From Woeseiaceae bacterium (GTDB lineage: Bacteria; Pseudomonadota; Gammaproteobacteria; Steroidobacterales; Woeseiaceae), in contig JAJFKT010000010.1 in NCBI GenBank assembly GCA_021773075.1, positions 310,001-374,000 on the forward strand: a stretch of 64,000 nucleotides of DNA. The letters are read 5' to 3'. A program made the position numbers and the translations under genes. Of this stretch, positions 33,914 through 42,726 are shown in pieces. A model generated the notes under the pieces. The model made no database searches. It was not told the origin of the DNA and saw nothing but the letters and a program-made list of their open reading frames with translations. How positions within the stretch are numbered: the first letter of the stretch is position 1; each line of letters starts with the position of its first letter.

Positions 33914-34614
33914 TCTTCGGCAGTCTTGCCGACCGCATCGTGATGCATCCTACGCATCAGGATTAGTCGCCATATCCATATCGCAATGATCATTGTCGCT
34001 GCAATCGGTAGAGCTGCGAACGGCCGCAACAATACCAGGAAATCGTAAAAGCCATGCAATAGTGCGGAAACGGTAAATCCCAGAACAAGCGCGGGCCAGA
34101 TGTTTCGTCGACCCAACCAGGCTTGGGTAATCCAGTGCGCCCAAATTGACGCGAACAGGATGTGTACAACGGGACCGGCAAACCCGCGAGCGGCGGTTTC
34201 AAGTGGCGTTAGGTAGTCCAGGTAGTAAATGTTCTCCGCCGCTGAGTATCCCAAGCCGATAAACGAAGCGTAGATAATGCCATCGAGTGGCTCATCGAAT
34301 GCCTTCAGTCGCAGCACTATGACCAGGAACGGGAGTAACTTCGCGAATTCTTCTATCGGTCCAATTGCAAGCAGAGAAAATGCCAGTAATCCCAAGGGGC
34401 TGTCGTCAGCGAGGGCAACCGCGTCGTAACGCAGGCCGAGCGGGCCAAGCCCTGCGTACATCAGTTTCGAAATACCGGCGGCAGTCAAACCCAGACCAAA
34501 ACACAGCAGCAGATTCAACGGCGGCTCGGGTAAATGGCGGTCTTTGTGATAGTGATATACGGCCCAGAAAATCACTGGGACCACGATCGGCAGCATGAGT
34601 AAAGTCTGTTGCAT
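33910..34614 (-). CDS. PrsW family intramembrane metalloprotease
   Basis: A 234-residue polytopic protein with PrsW/CPBP-like glutamic-type motifs: GPIEEFAKLLPF (EExxK), IGLGYSAAENIYYL (conserved Glu), and two membrane histidines in PVVHILFASIWAHW and LLHGFYDF. B. subtilis PrsW cleaves the RsiW anti-sigma factor (family knowledge), which is suggestive given the ECF systems nearby, but no direct link is shown. I choose ATG 34614; an in-frame GTG at 34662 would leave only 14 nt to the divergent aminotransferase. Its stop overlaps that of the 33728 gene. Confidence 0.87.
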   Translation of the reverse strand: MQQTLLMLPIVVPVIFWAVYHYHKDRHLPEPPLNLLLCFGLGLTAAGISKLMYAGLGPLGLRYDAVALADDSPLGLLAFSLLAIGPIEEFAKLLPFLVIVLRLKAFDEPLDGIIYASFIGLGYSAAENIYYLDYLTPLETAARGFAGPVVHILFASIWAHWITQAWLGRRNIWPALVLGFTVSALLHGFYDFLVLLRPFAALPIAATMIIAIWIWRLILMRRMHHDAVGKTAED

Positions 34615-34676
34615 CCGGGCATTATCCAGATATGCTTCGAAATCTTCTCTGTCATCGATCACAGACGGGTTAGTAC

Positions 34677-35861
34677 ATGATATTGCGTGATTTTCCGCCG
34701 ATGGGTGTCTACGAGACGCTCTTCAAGTTTGCCGATGCGACGAATAAGTACATGGGCGATCCAGGCACGCATCCCTGGGCGCAGGGGTATCCACTAACGA
34801 CTCAAATACCAGGCGGCCCAGACTTACCCAAATCGATCGAGTTCGACGCCTTGGACTTGAAGTATCCGAAGGCCACCGGCGAGCCTCCATTGCTTGAAGC
34901 GATAGCGGACTATTACAAGCATTTCTACGGCGCGAATATCTCAAGTGAGAATGTGGCCGTATTTGCCGGCGGTCGGCCAGCAATATTTGCAACACTAGCG
35001 TTCCTGCTGGATGACACAACTGTTGCACTAGAGGAAACAGAATATACGCCGTACTACGATGTCCTGAAGGTCCTCGATCGAAAAGTCCATTTGATCAGCA
35101 GCAACGAAGCTAATCGCTTTCGCCCATCCGCCGAGGACTACGACATCCAGCCGCTGACGGATACGAGCAGGGTGATGCTCGTGAAGAGTAACCCTTGTAA
35201 TCCGACCGGTGTTGCGACCGGCGATGAAGAGCTGCGTTCATTGCTTGAGAAATTCAGTGCAGAAGACAAGGGTGCACTGATTGACGAGGCCTACGAATTC
35301 TACTGCGATCCGGAACCTGAGAGTGCTCTGAAACACATAGAGAATATTGATGACACCAATATTTTCGTTATCGGTGCTGCGACCAAGGGGTTGCAAGTGC
35401 CGGGAATGCGGATTGGCTGGGCAATTGCCTCAAGGAAACACATCGAGATATTCAGGAATTATTCTTCATTCGGTATGGGTGGTGTTTCACGTGCCTCGCA
35501 AATTTATGTAACAAAGTTAATGGAGCGCAGCAGGATTACGCAGGCTCGGAATGCAATCTGCAAATTCTACAACGAGCAGAGGAAGCGCTACGGCGACGGT
35601 CTGGCCGAACTTGGTTTCGAACTCTACACGGGCACTGGCGGGTTCTATCACTGGGGGAAGCTGCCGCAAGGCTTAACAGGTGATGGATTCAATGAAAGAT
35701 TGTTCGCACATGAGGCGGGGATATTGCCAGGACGTCTTTGCGATATGGGGAGAACTGAAAGTGTCAGTTCGCTCGAGCACTTTGCACGATTTTCCTTTGG
35801 CCCGTTGAGCGCTGAGTCTTACGAGGATGACCTCAGTATCCTGAGGGAGTCGCTGCGCTGA
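34677..35861 (+). CDS. PLP-dependent aminotransferase (class I/II)
   Basis: A 394-residue fold-type I aminotransferase. VFAGGRPAIFATL replaces the usual GxxxA phosphate loop, KSNPCNPTGVATG is the NPTG substrate-binding block, LIDEAYEFYC the PLP Asp/Tyr region, and AATKGLQVPGMRIGWA holds the Schiff-base lysine. Specificity unknown; lysine or alanine-type enzymes look similar. The EamA exporter begins at its stop codon, so the pair may make and export one amino acid or derivative (inference). Confidence 0.88.
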   Translation: MILRDFPPMGVYETLFKFADATNKYMGDPGTHPWAQGYPLTTQIPGGPDLPKSIEFDALDLKYPKATGEPPLLEAIADYYKHFYGANISSENVAVFAGGRPAIFATLAFLLDDTTVALEETEYTPYYDVLKVLDRKVHLISSNEANRFRPSAEDYDIQPLTDTSRVMLVKSNPCNPTGVATGDEELRSLLEKFSAEDKGALIDEAYEFYCDPEPESALKHIENIDDTNIFVIGAATKGLQVPGMRIGWAIASRKHIEIFRNYSSFGMGGVSRASQIYVTKLMERSRITQARNAICKFYNEQRKRYGDGLAELGFELYTGTGGFYHWGKLPQGLTGDGFNERLFAHEAGILPGRLCDMGRTESVSSLEHFARFSFGPLSAESYEDDLSILRESLR

Positions 35862-36736
35862 GTAACGCATTTCTATACGTTGTAACGGTGCTGATCTGGG
35901 GATCAACCTGGTTCGCAATTGAGTTTCAACTCGGCGTCGTAGATCCTGAAGCTTCCATTGTCTATCGCTACTTTTCAGCAGCTGGAATTCTATTTATATG
36001 GTGTAAAGTCAAGCAGTTGCCGCTGTTATTTAATCGAAAGTCGCACGGTTGGTTTGCGCTGATGGGTTTGTTGATGTTTTGTCTCAACTACATCTTCGCG
36101 TACCGGGCGCAAATCCATATCACATCGGCTTTATCAGCGATCGCATTCACCTCAATGCTGTGGATGAACATCATCAATTCTCGACTGTTTTTTGGCACTC
36201 GAATTGCGCCGCGAATATACCTCGGTGCGGCGCTCGGAATTAGCGGAATTTTTGTGCTGTTTGGCCCTCAGGTTGCTGAAGTTTCATTTTCTGACGCTGT
36301 CTTCTTCGGCTCAATACTTGCAGTTACCGGCGCGCTAATGGCTTCATTGGGCAATATTGTCTCGCAAGCTGCGCAGAAAGAGAGTCTGCCGGTCGTGCAG
36401 TCGAATGCCTGGAGCATGCTGTACGGCGGTCTTTTTACGACAGTCATCGCACTGGCATCGGGAAGCGAATTTGGATTCGATGCAACACCGACGTACGTCG
36501 TTTCACTGCTTTACCTTAGCGTATTCGGATCTGTGATTGCATTCGGTGCGTATCTGACCTTACTTGGGCGTATCGGTGCACATCGGGCAGGATACGCGAC
36601 CGTCATGTTCCCGGTCGTGGCGCTTATCTTGTCGATGTTGTTCGAGGGTCTTAGCGCCGATTTCTCAATAATCGCGGGATTTGCGCTGGTCCTCAGCGGC
36701 AATTTTCTCATATTGACGAAAAGCCACAAGCATTAG
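35858..36736 (+). CDS. EamA/DMT family transporter, probable CTG start
   Basis: A ten-helix drug/metabolite transporter (about 292 aa), two EamA repeats (first VLIWGSTWFAIEFQLG, second after about residue 155). The family-typical N terminus SNAFLYVVTVLIWGSTWF is in frame up to CTG 35858, which overlaps the aminotransferase stop as CTGA, with GAGGGAG at the right distance upstream. The first conventional start, GTG 35888, would cut off half of the first helix. So a rare CTG start is likely. Probably exports a metabolite. Confidence 0.85.
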   Translation: MSNAFLYVVTVLIWGSTWFAIEFQLGVVDPEASIVYRYFSAAGILFIWCKVKQLPLLFNRKSHGWFALMGLLMFCLNYIFAYRAQIHITSALSAIAFTSMLWMNIINSRLFFGTRIAPRIYLGAALGISGIFVLFGPQVAEVSFSDAVFFGSILAVTGALMASLGNIVSQAAQKESLPVVQSNAWSMLYGGLFTTVIALASGSEFGFDATPTYVVSLLYLSVFGSVIAFGAYLTLLGRIGAHRAGYATVMFPVVALILSMLFEGLSADFSIIAGFALVLSGNFLILTKSHKH

Positions 36737-36737
36737 C

Positions 36738-36980
36738 TCAATTATTTCGACGATCCAGTTTTTGCGTTTCCGTTAACACGGTCACTTCGCGGCCGCGAGC
36801 AACGCGTCTGCGCGCGGCATAAAGCCAGACTGAGCGTCCGATGCTGACAAAGCCCATGAGAATATAGGTACCGAAGAAACGAATGTCCGGCCCGGTCATC
36901 AGAGCGAAGACGAAGAACAGCACGCCCATAAGCATCCAGAACTGGGGGATGTGGCGATAGAGCTTATCGGGTAGCAACAT
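36738..36980 (-). CDS. Small two-helix membrane protein
   Basis: An 80-residue protein with two membrane helices (about 13-30 and 36-54) and a basic cytoplasmic tail (RRRVARGREVTV). No family recognised. It ends 1 nt from the convergent exporter stop. Confidence 0.65.
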   Translation of the reverse strand: MLLPDKLYRHIPQFWMLMGVLFFVFALMTGPDIRFFGTYILMGFVSIGRSVWLYAARRRVARGREVTVLTETQKLDRRNN

Positions 36981-37080
36981 AGCTGGGACCTGCCTTATGC
37001 GAAATGCAGGCCAATTCTGCTACGAAATCAATGCCCAAGCGCGTAACTGGCGCACATTCTGAGAGGACGCTCTGAGTTGC

Positions 37081-37824
37081 TCATGGGGCTTTTACGGCCA
37101 ATGTGTCGTGGTGGCCCGAAATTAGCGAGCGCAGGTAATAAGAAATATCGGCGAGCCCCTTGAATCCAGCTGATTTGGCCGCGGCTTCTTTTTCGGCATC
37201 AGTCACGTTGGCTGGGGCGGCAAAGGTCTGCAGACTTTTGTGGAAACCGATGGTGAATACGTCGACATTTGAGCCTGCGGCCCTATAGAAAATCATATTC
37301 TCAGTTTGTTCGGTTGATTTGAGATAGGCGTTTTCCATTCGGCGTTGCTGCATCAGCTCCGCCGACTTTCCTGCTGCGGCTTCGAACATTTCTATGTGGA
37401 AGAAGCTGTTCTCGTTGTAGGCTTTCTCAATAATCTCGAATGATGGGCCGAACGCAAAGTGATCCTCAGAAAACGCGAGTAGAGACGATAATCCATGAAG
37501 TTTCTGCGTTATTTCCAGACCAGCGTTCGTACGCTTTTCAATCGCCGCATCGTCGTAGAATGCGACCCAGCTATTCATTGGCGTGATAAACAATAAATCC
37601 CATTGGTCACCCTGTGAATGTCGCATCACCAATGGCGTGGGTTGACCGGTGTTTTCATAGTAAGCAGATGCCATCACGACCTTAATGCCATCCAGCAGCT
37701 CTGCCAACGTGCCGGGTGTTGCGCGAACCGTGGTCACTCGATAGAGGTAGTTACCTTCGGATTCGGCTCTTACGGTGGGGATTAGGAATATTAGCGCGGT
37801 AAGGACTAGCATGAGTTTACGCAT
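37081..37824 (-). CDS. Exported hypothetical protein
   Basis: A 247-residue protein with a clear signal peptide (RKLMLVLTALIFLIPTVRA). The mature part looks like two ferredoxin-like/EthD- or ABM-type repeats: NYLYRVTTVRATPGTLAELLDGI followed later by FFHIEMFEAAAGKSAELMQQ, each a beta strand then helix. A DUF-type stress or heme-degrading-like fold is possible, but I see no catalytic residues. Function unknown. Confidence 0.72.
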   Translation of the reverse strand: MRKLMLVLTALIFLIPTVRAESEGNYLYRVTTVRATPGTLAELLDGIKVVMASAYYENTGQPTPLVMRHSQGDQWDLLFITPMNSWVAFYDDAAIEKRTNAGLEITQKLHGLSSLLAFSEDHFAFGPSFEIIEKAYNENSFFHIEMFEAAAGKSAELMQQRRMENAYLKSTEQTENMIFYRAAGSNVDVFTIGFHKSLQTFAAPANVTDAEKEAAAKSAGFKGLADISYYLRSLISGHHDTLAVKAP

Positions 37825-37888
37825 GGACTTTGCTCATCTTTGGATTGACGGGTCATAATACGCAATCCAGAGTCGCGCAGGAAATGAC

Positions 37889-38347
37889 GTGTCGATCAAA
37901 ATTCGAGCAGCTACGCCAGACGATTTGCCGACAATCCTTGCGTTTGAGCAAGGGGTTGTCGAGGCCGAGAGACCGTATAACCGCACTATCAAAGACGGGA
38001 CCGTTCACTATTACGATATGGCGGCGTTAATTGCAGCCGATGAATCGTTGGTATTAGTCGCTGAGGTAGGTGGGGAGGTAACAGGAACCGGGCATGCGAC
38101 GCTAAAACGATCTGTAGATTACTTTGTACATGATCGGCATGCCTATCTTGGCCTGATGTATGTCGAGCCAAAGCTTCGCGGCCAGGGCATTATTCAGGAA
38201 ATTATCAGAGAGCTAATGGCTTGGGCGAGAGGAGAGGGCGTCACTGATTTTTATCTTGAGGTTTACGCCGACAACGAGTCAGCTGTAAGAGCGTATGAGA
38301 ACTTCGGATTCCAGCGAAACATGATTGAAATGACGCTACACGACTAG
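37889..38347 (+). CDS. GNAT family N-acetyltransferase
   Basis: A 152-residue GNAT-fold enzyme. The acetyl-CoA pyrophosphate loop is VEPKLRGQGIIQEII (Q/RxxGxG/A type), and SAVRAYENFGFQRN is the conserved C-terminal motif. Substrate unknown. Start GTG 37889, with AGGAAA upstream. It overlaps the Hsp15-like gene by one base (TAGTG). Confidence 0.9.
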   Translation: MSIKIRAATPDDLPTILAFEQGVVEAERPYNRTIKDGTVHYYDMAALIAADESLVLVAEVGGEVTGTGHATLKRSVDYFVHDRHAYLGLMYVEPKLRGQGIIQEIIRELMAWARGEGVTDFYLEVYADNESAVRAYENFGFQRNMIEMTLHD

Positions 38348-38736
38348 TGGCAAGCTCAGATTATTTGCGTATCGATCGGTGGTTATTTTTTTGTCGATTT
38401 TACAAGACCCGAGTGCTCGCCACGGCGGCTGTTACGGCGGGCCACGTAATACTCAATCAGGAAAAAGCGACACCGGGAAGTCGCGTTAAAAGTGGTGACC
38501 GAATTAATCTGCTGCGTGATCGCTTACCGTATTCGCTGACAGTCGTCGCCGTCCCCACGAGGCGAGGTCCCGCCAAAGAAGCAGAGCGCTGTTATGACGA
38601 GGATGCTGGAACGATCCTCGAACGAGAGAATTTGCGAACAGCGCTGCGTCAAGACCGTATGACTATGCCACGCACTCAAGGAAAGCCGGACAAACACACA
38701 CGCCGCAAGCTAAGAGATCGCGGCCGAAACAGCTAG
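38347..38736 (+). CDS. hslR: Hsp15-like S4 RNA-binding protein
   Basis: A 129-residue S4-domain protein like E. coli Hsp15, which binds free 50S subunits carrying a stalled peptidyl-tRNA. YLRIDRWLFFCRFYKTRVLA and GHVILNQEKATPGSRVKSGD form the S4 core, and a very basic C-terminal tail (KPDKHTRRKLRDRGR) follows. GTG start overlapping the upstream stop. Confidence 0.87.
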   Translation: MASSDYLRIDRWLFFCRFYKTRVLATAAVTAGHVILNQEKATPGSRVKSGDRINLLRDRLPYSLTVVAVPTRRGPAKEAERCYDEDAGTILERENLRTALRQDRMTMPRTQGKPDKHTRRKLRDRGRNS

Positions 38737-38760
38737 CCGGCCTGACTACTCGGAAGGGGT

Positions 38761-40281
38761 CTACCCGGAAAGGGTCGGACCGTTCAATAGAGCATCTTTT
38801 GTAAGTGCCACGATCAGGTCCACTTCCTTCGCGGTGACGTCGAATACCGGTGTGTACCGCAACGAACGTTCGCCGCCGTGAATGACTCCGAGGCCATTCC
38901 TGCGCAGGTAGTCTTCAATGCTATCGGCACCGTAGGTCTTGTAGCGTTTGGCCAGCGCACAACTTGCGAGTAAGCCGGTGCCCTGGGCAGCGGTTACGCC
39001 GCCGCCAGTTTCATCGGCCAACGCCGCCAACCCCGCGACGAGTTGCTGACCGCGCGAACGAATATTTTCACGGCGACTTTCGTCGAGTGAATCGAAGACC
39101 GCAACCGCGACATCAAGCGCTCGTGGATTGGATGTCATCGTATTGCCGTACAAACCGCTTCGATAAATCGCCGCTATCTCAGTTGAAATTGCCAGAACCG
39201 AGAGCGGATACTGGCCGGCATTGAGTGCCTTTGAATACGACTCCATGTCCGGCGCCTCCAGGTCACTGAACCCAGGGTAATCCACGACGGATAAAACGCC
39301 TTGAGCACGTAAGCCAGCTTGAATCGAATCAATAATGAGAACTGTACCGACGTCCTTCGTTAATGCTCGTGCGCGAGCGTAGAATTCCGGCGTCACTGGC
39401 ATTCCAGGATTGCCTTCACCCATGACCGGTTCCATAAAGAAAGCTTCGATGAAGACACCGTCATTGTCAGCATTGCGAAAGACAGCCTCCAATGCGTCGA
39501 TGTCGTTCGGCTCTACAGTGAGCAGGTAGTCGCTGTCGCGATACGAGGCCAGATACTTGTTGTAGGTTTCTGCACACGAATCCGAGAATCGTGCTGGCCG
39601 GTCGGTTCGTCCGTGAAAGCTGCCTTGGAGTGTCAGACCACGAACTTTATGACCATCGTGGCGAGCCCCTGTATCAGTTTGTTTGCGCGTGTTCGCATCA
39701 ACCAGGCGAGATGCCAGCGAGTTGGCCTCGGATCCGCTGTTCAGACAAAGAAAACTGGCAAAGGGCGCGTCGCCGGATCGGGTATGACCAATCTCTTTCT
39801 TGAGACGATCGGTGAAATCGACCTGACTTACGCTGGCGGTCATGATGTTCGCCATGACATGTGGCTTATTCATCGCGTCCAGGATTTCCTGGGGAGCATG
39901 TCCAAGCCCGAGCATTCCGTAGCCGCCACAGTCGTAAATTACTGCGCCCTTGAGGCTGACCACCCACGGACCAACTGCACTGACGGCAACGTATGGGTTG
40001 ACCGCGTCTTTTGCATAGAAGTTCGTCAAACCGCCGTGTGCCTGGCTGATCTGTTCTTTCTCGCTTAGGGCGAGGAAGTCAGCGTGGGTCTGTTGGTATC
40101 CGAGAAAACTCTCGTGCGCGCGCTCAATGGCAAGTGCCAGCTCACGATAACCGTTCTCGAGAAAGTCACGAATGACTTCGTCAGAAAGACCGACTGTTAG
40201 TGCTCCGCCACCGAAACTCCTCATCTCCTGAAGAGCGCAAATGTGTGAATTGATTGTGCTTGTGTCTACGACGTGGGCCAT
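38761..40281 (-). CDS. Class III aminotransferase
   Basis: A 506-residue PLP enzyme of the class III (ornithine/lysine/omega-amino acid) family. Blocks visible: YDCGGYGMLGLGHAPQEIL, CLNSGSEANSLASRL, LQGSFHGRTDRPA, AFFMEPVMGEGNPGMP, VLIIDSIQAGLRAQG and SKALNAGQYPLSV with the cofactor lysine. It is longer than most (about 430) owing to an N-terminal helical extension of about 80 residues. ATG 40281 has GAGGT 5 nt upstream. Substrate not assignable. Confidence 0.88.
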   Translation of the reverse strand: MAHVVDTSTINSHICALQEMRSFGGGALTVGLSDEVIRDFLENGYRELALAIERAHESFLGYQQTHADFLALSEKEQISQAHGGLTNFYAKDAVNPYVAVSAVGPWVVSLKGAVIYDCGGYGMLGLGHAPQEILDAMNKPHVMANIMTASVSQVDFTDRLKKEIGHTRSGDAPFASFLCLNSGSEANSLASRLVDANTRKQTDTGARHDGHKVRGLTLQGSFHGRTDRPARFSDSCAETYNKYLASYRDSDYLLTVEPNDIDALEAVFRNADNDGVFIEAFFMEPVMGEGNPGMPVTPEFYARARALTKDVGTVLIIDSIQAGLRAQGVLSVVDYPGFSDLEAPDMESYSKALNAGQYPLSVLAISTEIAAIYRSGLYGNTMTSNPRALDVAVAVFDSLDESRRENIRSRGQQLVAGLAALADETGGGVTAAQGTGLLASCALAKRYKTYGADSIEDYLRRNGLGVIHGGERSLRYTPVFDVTAKEVDLIVALTKDALLNGPTLSG

Positions 40282-40345
40282 GGGAGACCTCGTAAAATGC
40301 AATCGCAAATTATAGCAAAACGCCTATTGCGGCGAAATCCTTGTA

Positions 40346-41179
40346 TCAAGGCATGAAACGCGAGAGTGCTATTGACCCAGCCGCGAAAAACCGTTTCCTG
40401 GTAAGCCAGATGAGGCCGAGGAGGGTGAAAATCCCGGTGCTTCCCCCACCACCACCGCCACCGCCACCGCCAGTGTTGGGAACCGGTACGGTCGGGGTGG
40501 CGGTTGTTGGCGTTGGATTCAGTCCAGCGGCGGAATCAACTGTTGAATCGATTACGCTTATCCCGGTAACGATATTGAGGTGTGAATTGTTGATCGGAAC
40601 CTGGTTTGCAAAGTCGGTTGCAGTAAAGTTTCGCAGGGGCAATTCATCAAGAGGGGGCGCGAAACCGAACTTTGGCAAGGCCGCGAGCGCATCAACAACG
40701 TCCATACCGTTACCAGTAACCTCGCCGAATGCGGTGAAGCCACCATTTTGACTATCGAGATTCCCGGCGTTGTTGGATAAGTTAATAAACCACTGGCTGG
40801 TAGCGCTGTTTTCATTGCCGCCTTGCTTGGCCATTGCGATTGTACCGCGGACATTGGAGTAAATAGGCTCGTTCGTGACTGCAGGATTGGTCGGAATGCT
40901 TGTGATCTGAGCGTTAAGGTCGGTCTGAAAACCACCACTTTGAACGATGAAGTTTGACACTGAGCGGTGAAAAATCGAATCTGTGTATGCGCCATTCTCA
41001 ACATAGTCCAGGAAATTGGCAACGGTGGCCGGTGTGGTGTTGTCGTACAGATTTATCTCGAAATCACCAACGACGGTTTCGACAATCACAACAGTGGCAT
41101 TTGCTGTCCTGGAAAAGGAAGTCGCAAAGAAAAGCACCAGGATCGTCGCAATGACGATCGAATTTGAACGAATGGACAT
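40346..41179 (-). CDS. Exported cyclophilin with GlyGly-CTERM-like tail
   Basis: A 277-residue protein. Signal peptide 1-28, then a cyclophilin peptidyl-prolyl isomerase domain (about 30-195): FHRSVSNFIVQSGGF, GTIAMAKQGGNENSATSQWF and FTAFGEVTGNGMDVVDAL. A Pro/Thr-rich linker (PTPTTATPTVPVPNT) leads to ten consecutive glycines, STG, a hydrophobic helix and RKR, the tripartite GlyGly-CTERM sorting signal cleaved by rhombosortase in gammaproteobacteria (family knowledge). About 13 residues follow the basic cluster, longer than usual. Divergent from the ECF sigma operon. Confidence 0.85.
   Translation of the reverse strand: MSIRSNSIVIATILVLFFATSFSRTANATVVIVETVVGDFEINLYDNTTPATVANFLDYVENGAYTDSIFHRSVSNFIVQSGGFQTDLNAQITSIPTNPAVTNEPIYSNVRGTIAMAKQGGNENSATSQWFINLSNNAGNLDSQNGGFTAFGEVTGNGMDVVDALAALPKFGFAPPLDELPLRNFTATDFANQVPINNSHLNIVTGISVIDSTVDSAAGLNPTPTTATPTVPVPNTGGGGGGGGGGSTGIFTLLGLIWLTRKRFFAAGSIALSRFMP
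40444..40472. repeat. Triplet repeat encoding a polyglycine run
   Basis: Alternating CCA/CCG triplets on the plus strand, which code for ten glycines on the minus strand in the cyclophilin tail. Slippage here would change linker length in frame. Confidence 0.85.
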
Positions 41180-41289
41180 AGAAAACTCTCAAATAGATTA
41201 ATTGGCCAAAACAGCGGGCGATTGTACAGAGTTAGATGCCTACGACAATATCCAACTCGGAGAATTCCGTTCAATGCTAGGCTGGAGAT

Positions 41290-41850
41290 ATGCGGGATAG
41301 CGACTCACGTAGCGATATGGAGCTGATTAGCCTGTGCAATTCCGGAAGCCGGAGCGAGGCGTCTGCGGCTTTTAGCAGCCTATACGCCCGACACAAGGAC
41401 TATGTCCTTAGAGTCGCATTTCGTTATGTAGGCAACGCGGATCTCGCACTGGACGTATTGCAGGAAACATTTTCCTATTTGCTTCGGAAGTTCCCCCCAC
41501 CTGGCGCGGGGCTCGTGCTGACAGCCCAATTGAGAACGCTGTTGTACAGCGCTGCGAAAAGCACGGCGCTGAGCATATTGCGTAATAAGAACGTCACTAC
41601 GAGAGACGAGAACATCGAGCCCGATGAACTACGGAGCCCGGAGGATGGCCAGTCGGAACTCCCACAGCTCTTATCTGGCTTGGCGCCCAATGAACGGGAG
41701 GTCATAATTCTCAGATTCGTCGATGATCTCTCCCTTGCCGAAATCGCAGAGACCCTCGAGATACCGCTGGGTACCGCAAAGTCACGCCTGCATAAGGCGG
41801 TCATGGCGCTCCGTAACTCCCGGTATATACAGGAGTTTTTCGATAAATGA
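41290..41850 (+). CDS. ECF sigma factor, system 1
   Basis: A 186-residue RNA polymerase ECF sigma factor. Region 2 is YARHKDYVLRVAFRYVGNAD with LDVLQETFSYLLRK; region 4 is LAPNEREVIILRFVDDLSLA followed by IAETLEIPLGTAKSRLHKAV, a helix-turn-helix. First gene of a tightly coupled operon through 46205. The next gene product has a single membrane helix and is the likely anti-sigma factor (inference). Target promoters cannot be named. Confidence 0.92.
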   Translation: MRDSDSRSDMELISLCNSGSRSEASAAFSSLYARHKDYVLRVAFRYVGNADLALDVLQETFSYLLRKFPPPGAGLVLTAQLRTLLYSAAKSTALSILRNKNVTTRDENIEPDELRSPEDGQSELPQLLSGLAPNEREVIILRFVDDLSLAEIAETLEIPLGTAKSRLHKAVMALRNSRYIQEFFDK

Positions 41851-41893
41851 ACCTTTTGGGGGCTTGCTGCGCTTAATACTTAAGGAGCGCAGA

Positions 41894-42283
41894 ATGACGA
41901 ATCAGCAAAAACCCGATTTCGATTTGCCCGACGGCCTTGTCGATCGACTAAAGCAGGCTGATCAGGCACCAGCGGTGATTACCGCCAAGGTAGACCGGGC
42001 CGTATCGGCTATGACGAGCGAGCAGTTCTCGACACGTCCGGGCCGGCGTATCAGTGCGCCTGTGTGGCTCTCTGCGGCTGCGTCAGTGGCGCTCGCCGTA
42101 TTTATCGTTCAAATGCAGGCGCCGGCCCCCAGTGAGGGCGTTCTTTACTCGGACGTTGACGGATCCGGGCAAATCGATATCGCCGATGTCATGGCGATGG
42201 CCATGCGTGAACAGGACGATGTGAGCGCAGCGGAACTCGAGGCCTTCGCAATGCAGGTGGTTGCACTCGGCGATACGTCATGA
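41894..42283 (+). CDS. Membrane protein with periplasmic dockerin-type repeat, putative anti-sigma
   Basis: A 129-residue protein: a short cytoplasmic part (1-53), one membrane helix (about 54-75), and a periplasmic tail with the calcium loop DVDGSGQIDIAD at 87-98. Asp87, Asp89, Ser91, Asp95 and Asp98 match the dockerin/F-hand pattern, followed by the usual VMAMA helix. Only one loop is present; full dockerins have two. Position after an ECF sigma suggests an anti-sigma factor whose sensor is the dockerin-like part (inference). ATG 41894 follows TAAGGAG. Coupled to the next gene by ATGA. Confidence 0.75.
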   Translation: MTNQQKPDFDLPDGLVDRLKQADQAPAVITAKVDRAVSAMTSEQFSTRPGRRISAPVWLSAAASVALAVFIVQMQAPAPSEGVLYSDVDGSGQIDIADVMAMAMREQDDVSAAELEAFAMQVVALGDTS

Positions 42284-42726
42284 ACGCTCTTCGGGTCCTG
42301 GTCATTCTAGCGTTGGTATTTTTCGCTTCCACGGCGGCTGCCGAGCCCCGCTTCGTCGCTGTCGACGTTTATGTCATTAGCGACAAGCCACTCGCTGCGT
42401 GGCAGTTCAGTTTCGAGGGCGGTAATGCCGGTTTAAAAGTCGTCGGGATTGAGAACGGTGATGCTGCCGTATTTGAAGATGCGCCGTATTACGACAGGCA
42501 AGCCGTTGCAGCAGGCACAGCGGATCGCGTTGTTGTCGCCGACTACTCGCTCGCTGACGTCGCGACTCTGCCGATCGGACGGGTGCGTGTCGCGACACTG
42601 CACCTGATGTTGAACGGTGATGAGCCGCCCGATTTTGATGCGCATTTGGCCGTCGCAGCAACCTACGGCGGGAAACACATTGAAGCGAAAATTAGTCTTG
42701 AGATTTCCTCAGGGAGTGAGCAATGA
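42280..42726 (+). CDS. Exported cohesin-like beta-sandwich protein
   Basis: A 148-residue protein with signal peptide (1-20, ending AAAEP). The mature part reads like a cohesin-type domain: VAVDVYVISDKPLAAWQFSF, GLKVVGIENGDAAVF, VVVADYS and LPIGRVRVATLHLML, i.e. beta strands in the order expected for proteins that bind dockerins. No membrane anchor, so it should be free in the periplasm. The match is by pattern only and moderate. Overlaps both neighbours by 4 nt. Confidence 0.65.
   Translation: MNALRVLVILALVFFASTAAAEPRFVAVDVYVISDKPLAAWQFSFEGGNAGLKVVGIENGDAAVFEDAPYYDRQAVAAGTADRVVVADYSLADVATLPIGRVRVATLHLMLNGDEPPDFDAHLAVAATYGGKHIEAKISLEISSGSEQ

Noticed and set aside
40444-40472. Polyglycine triplet tract as a phase-variation switch
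   Set aside because: The repeat unit is a triplet, so slippage keeps the frame and cannot switch the gene on or off.
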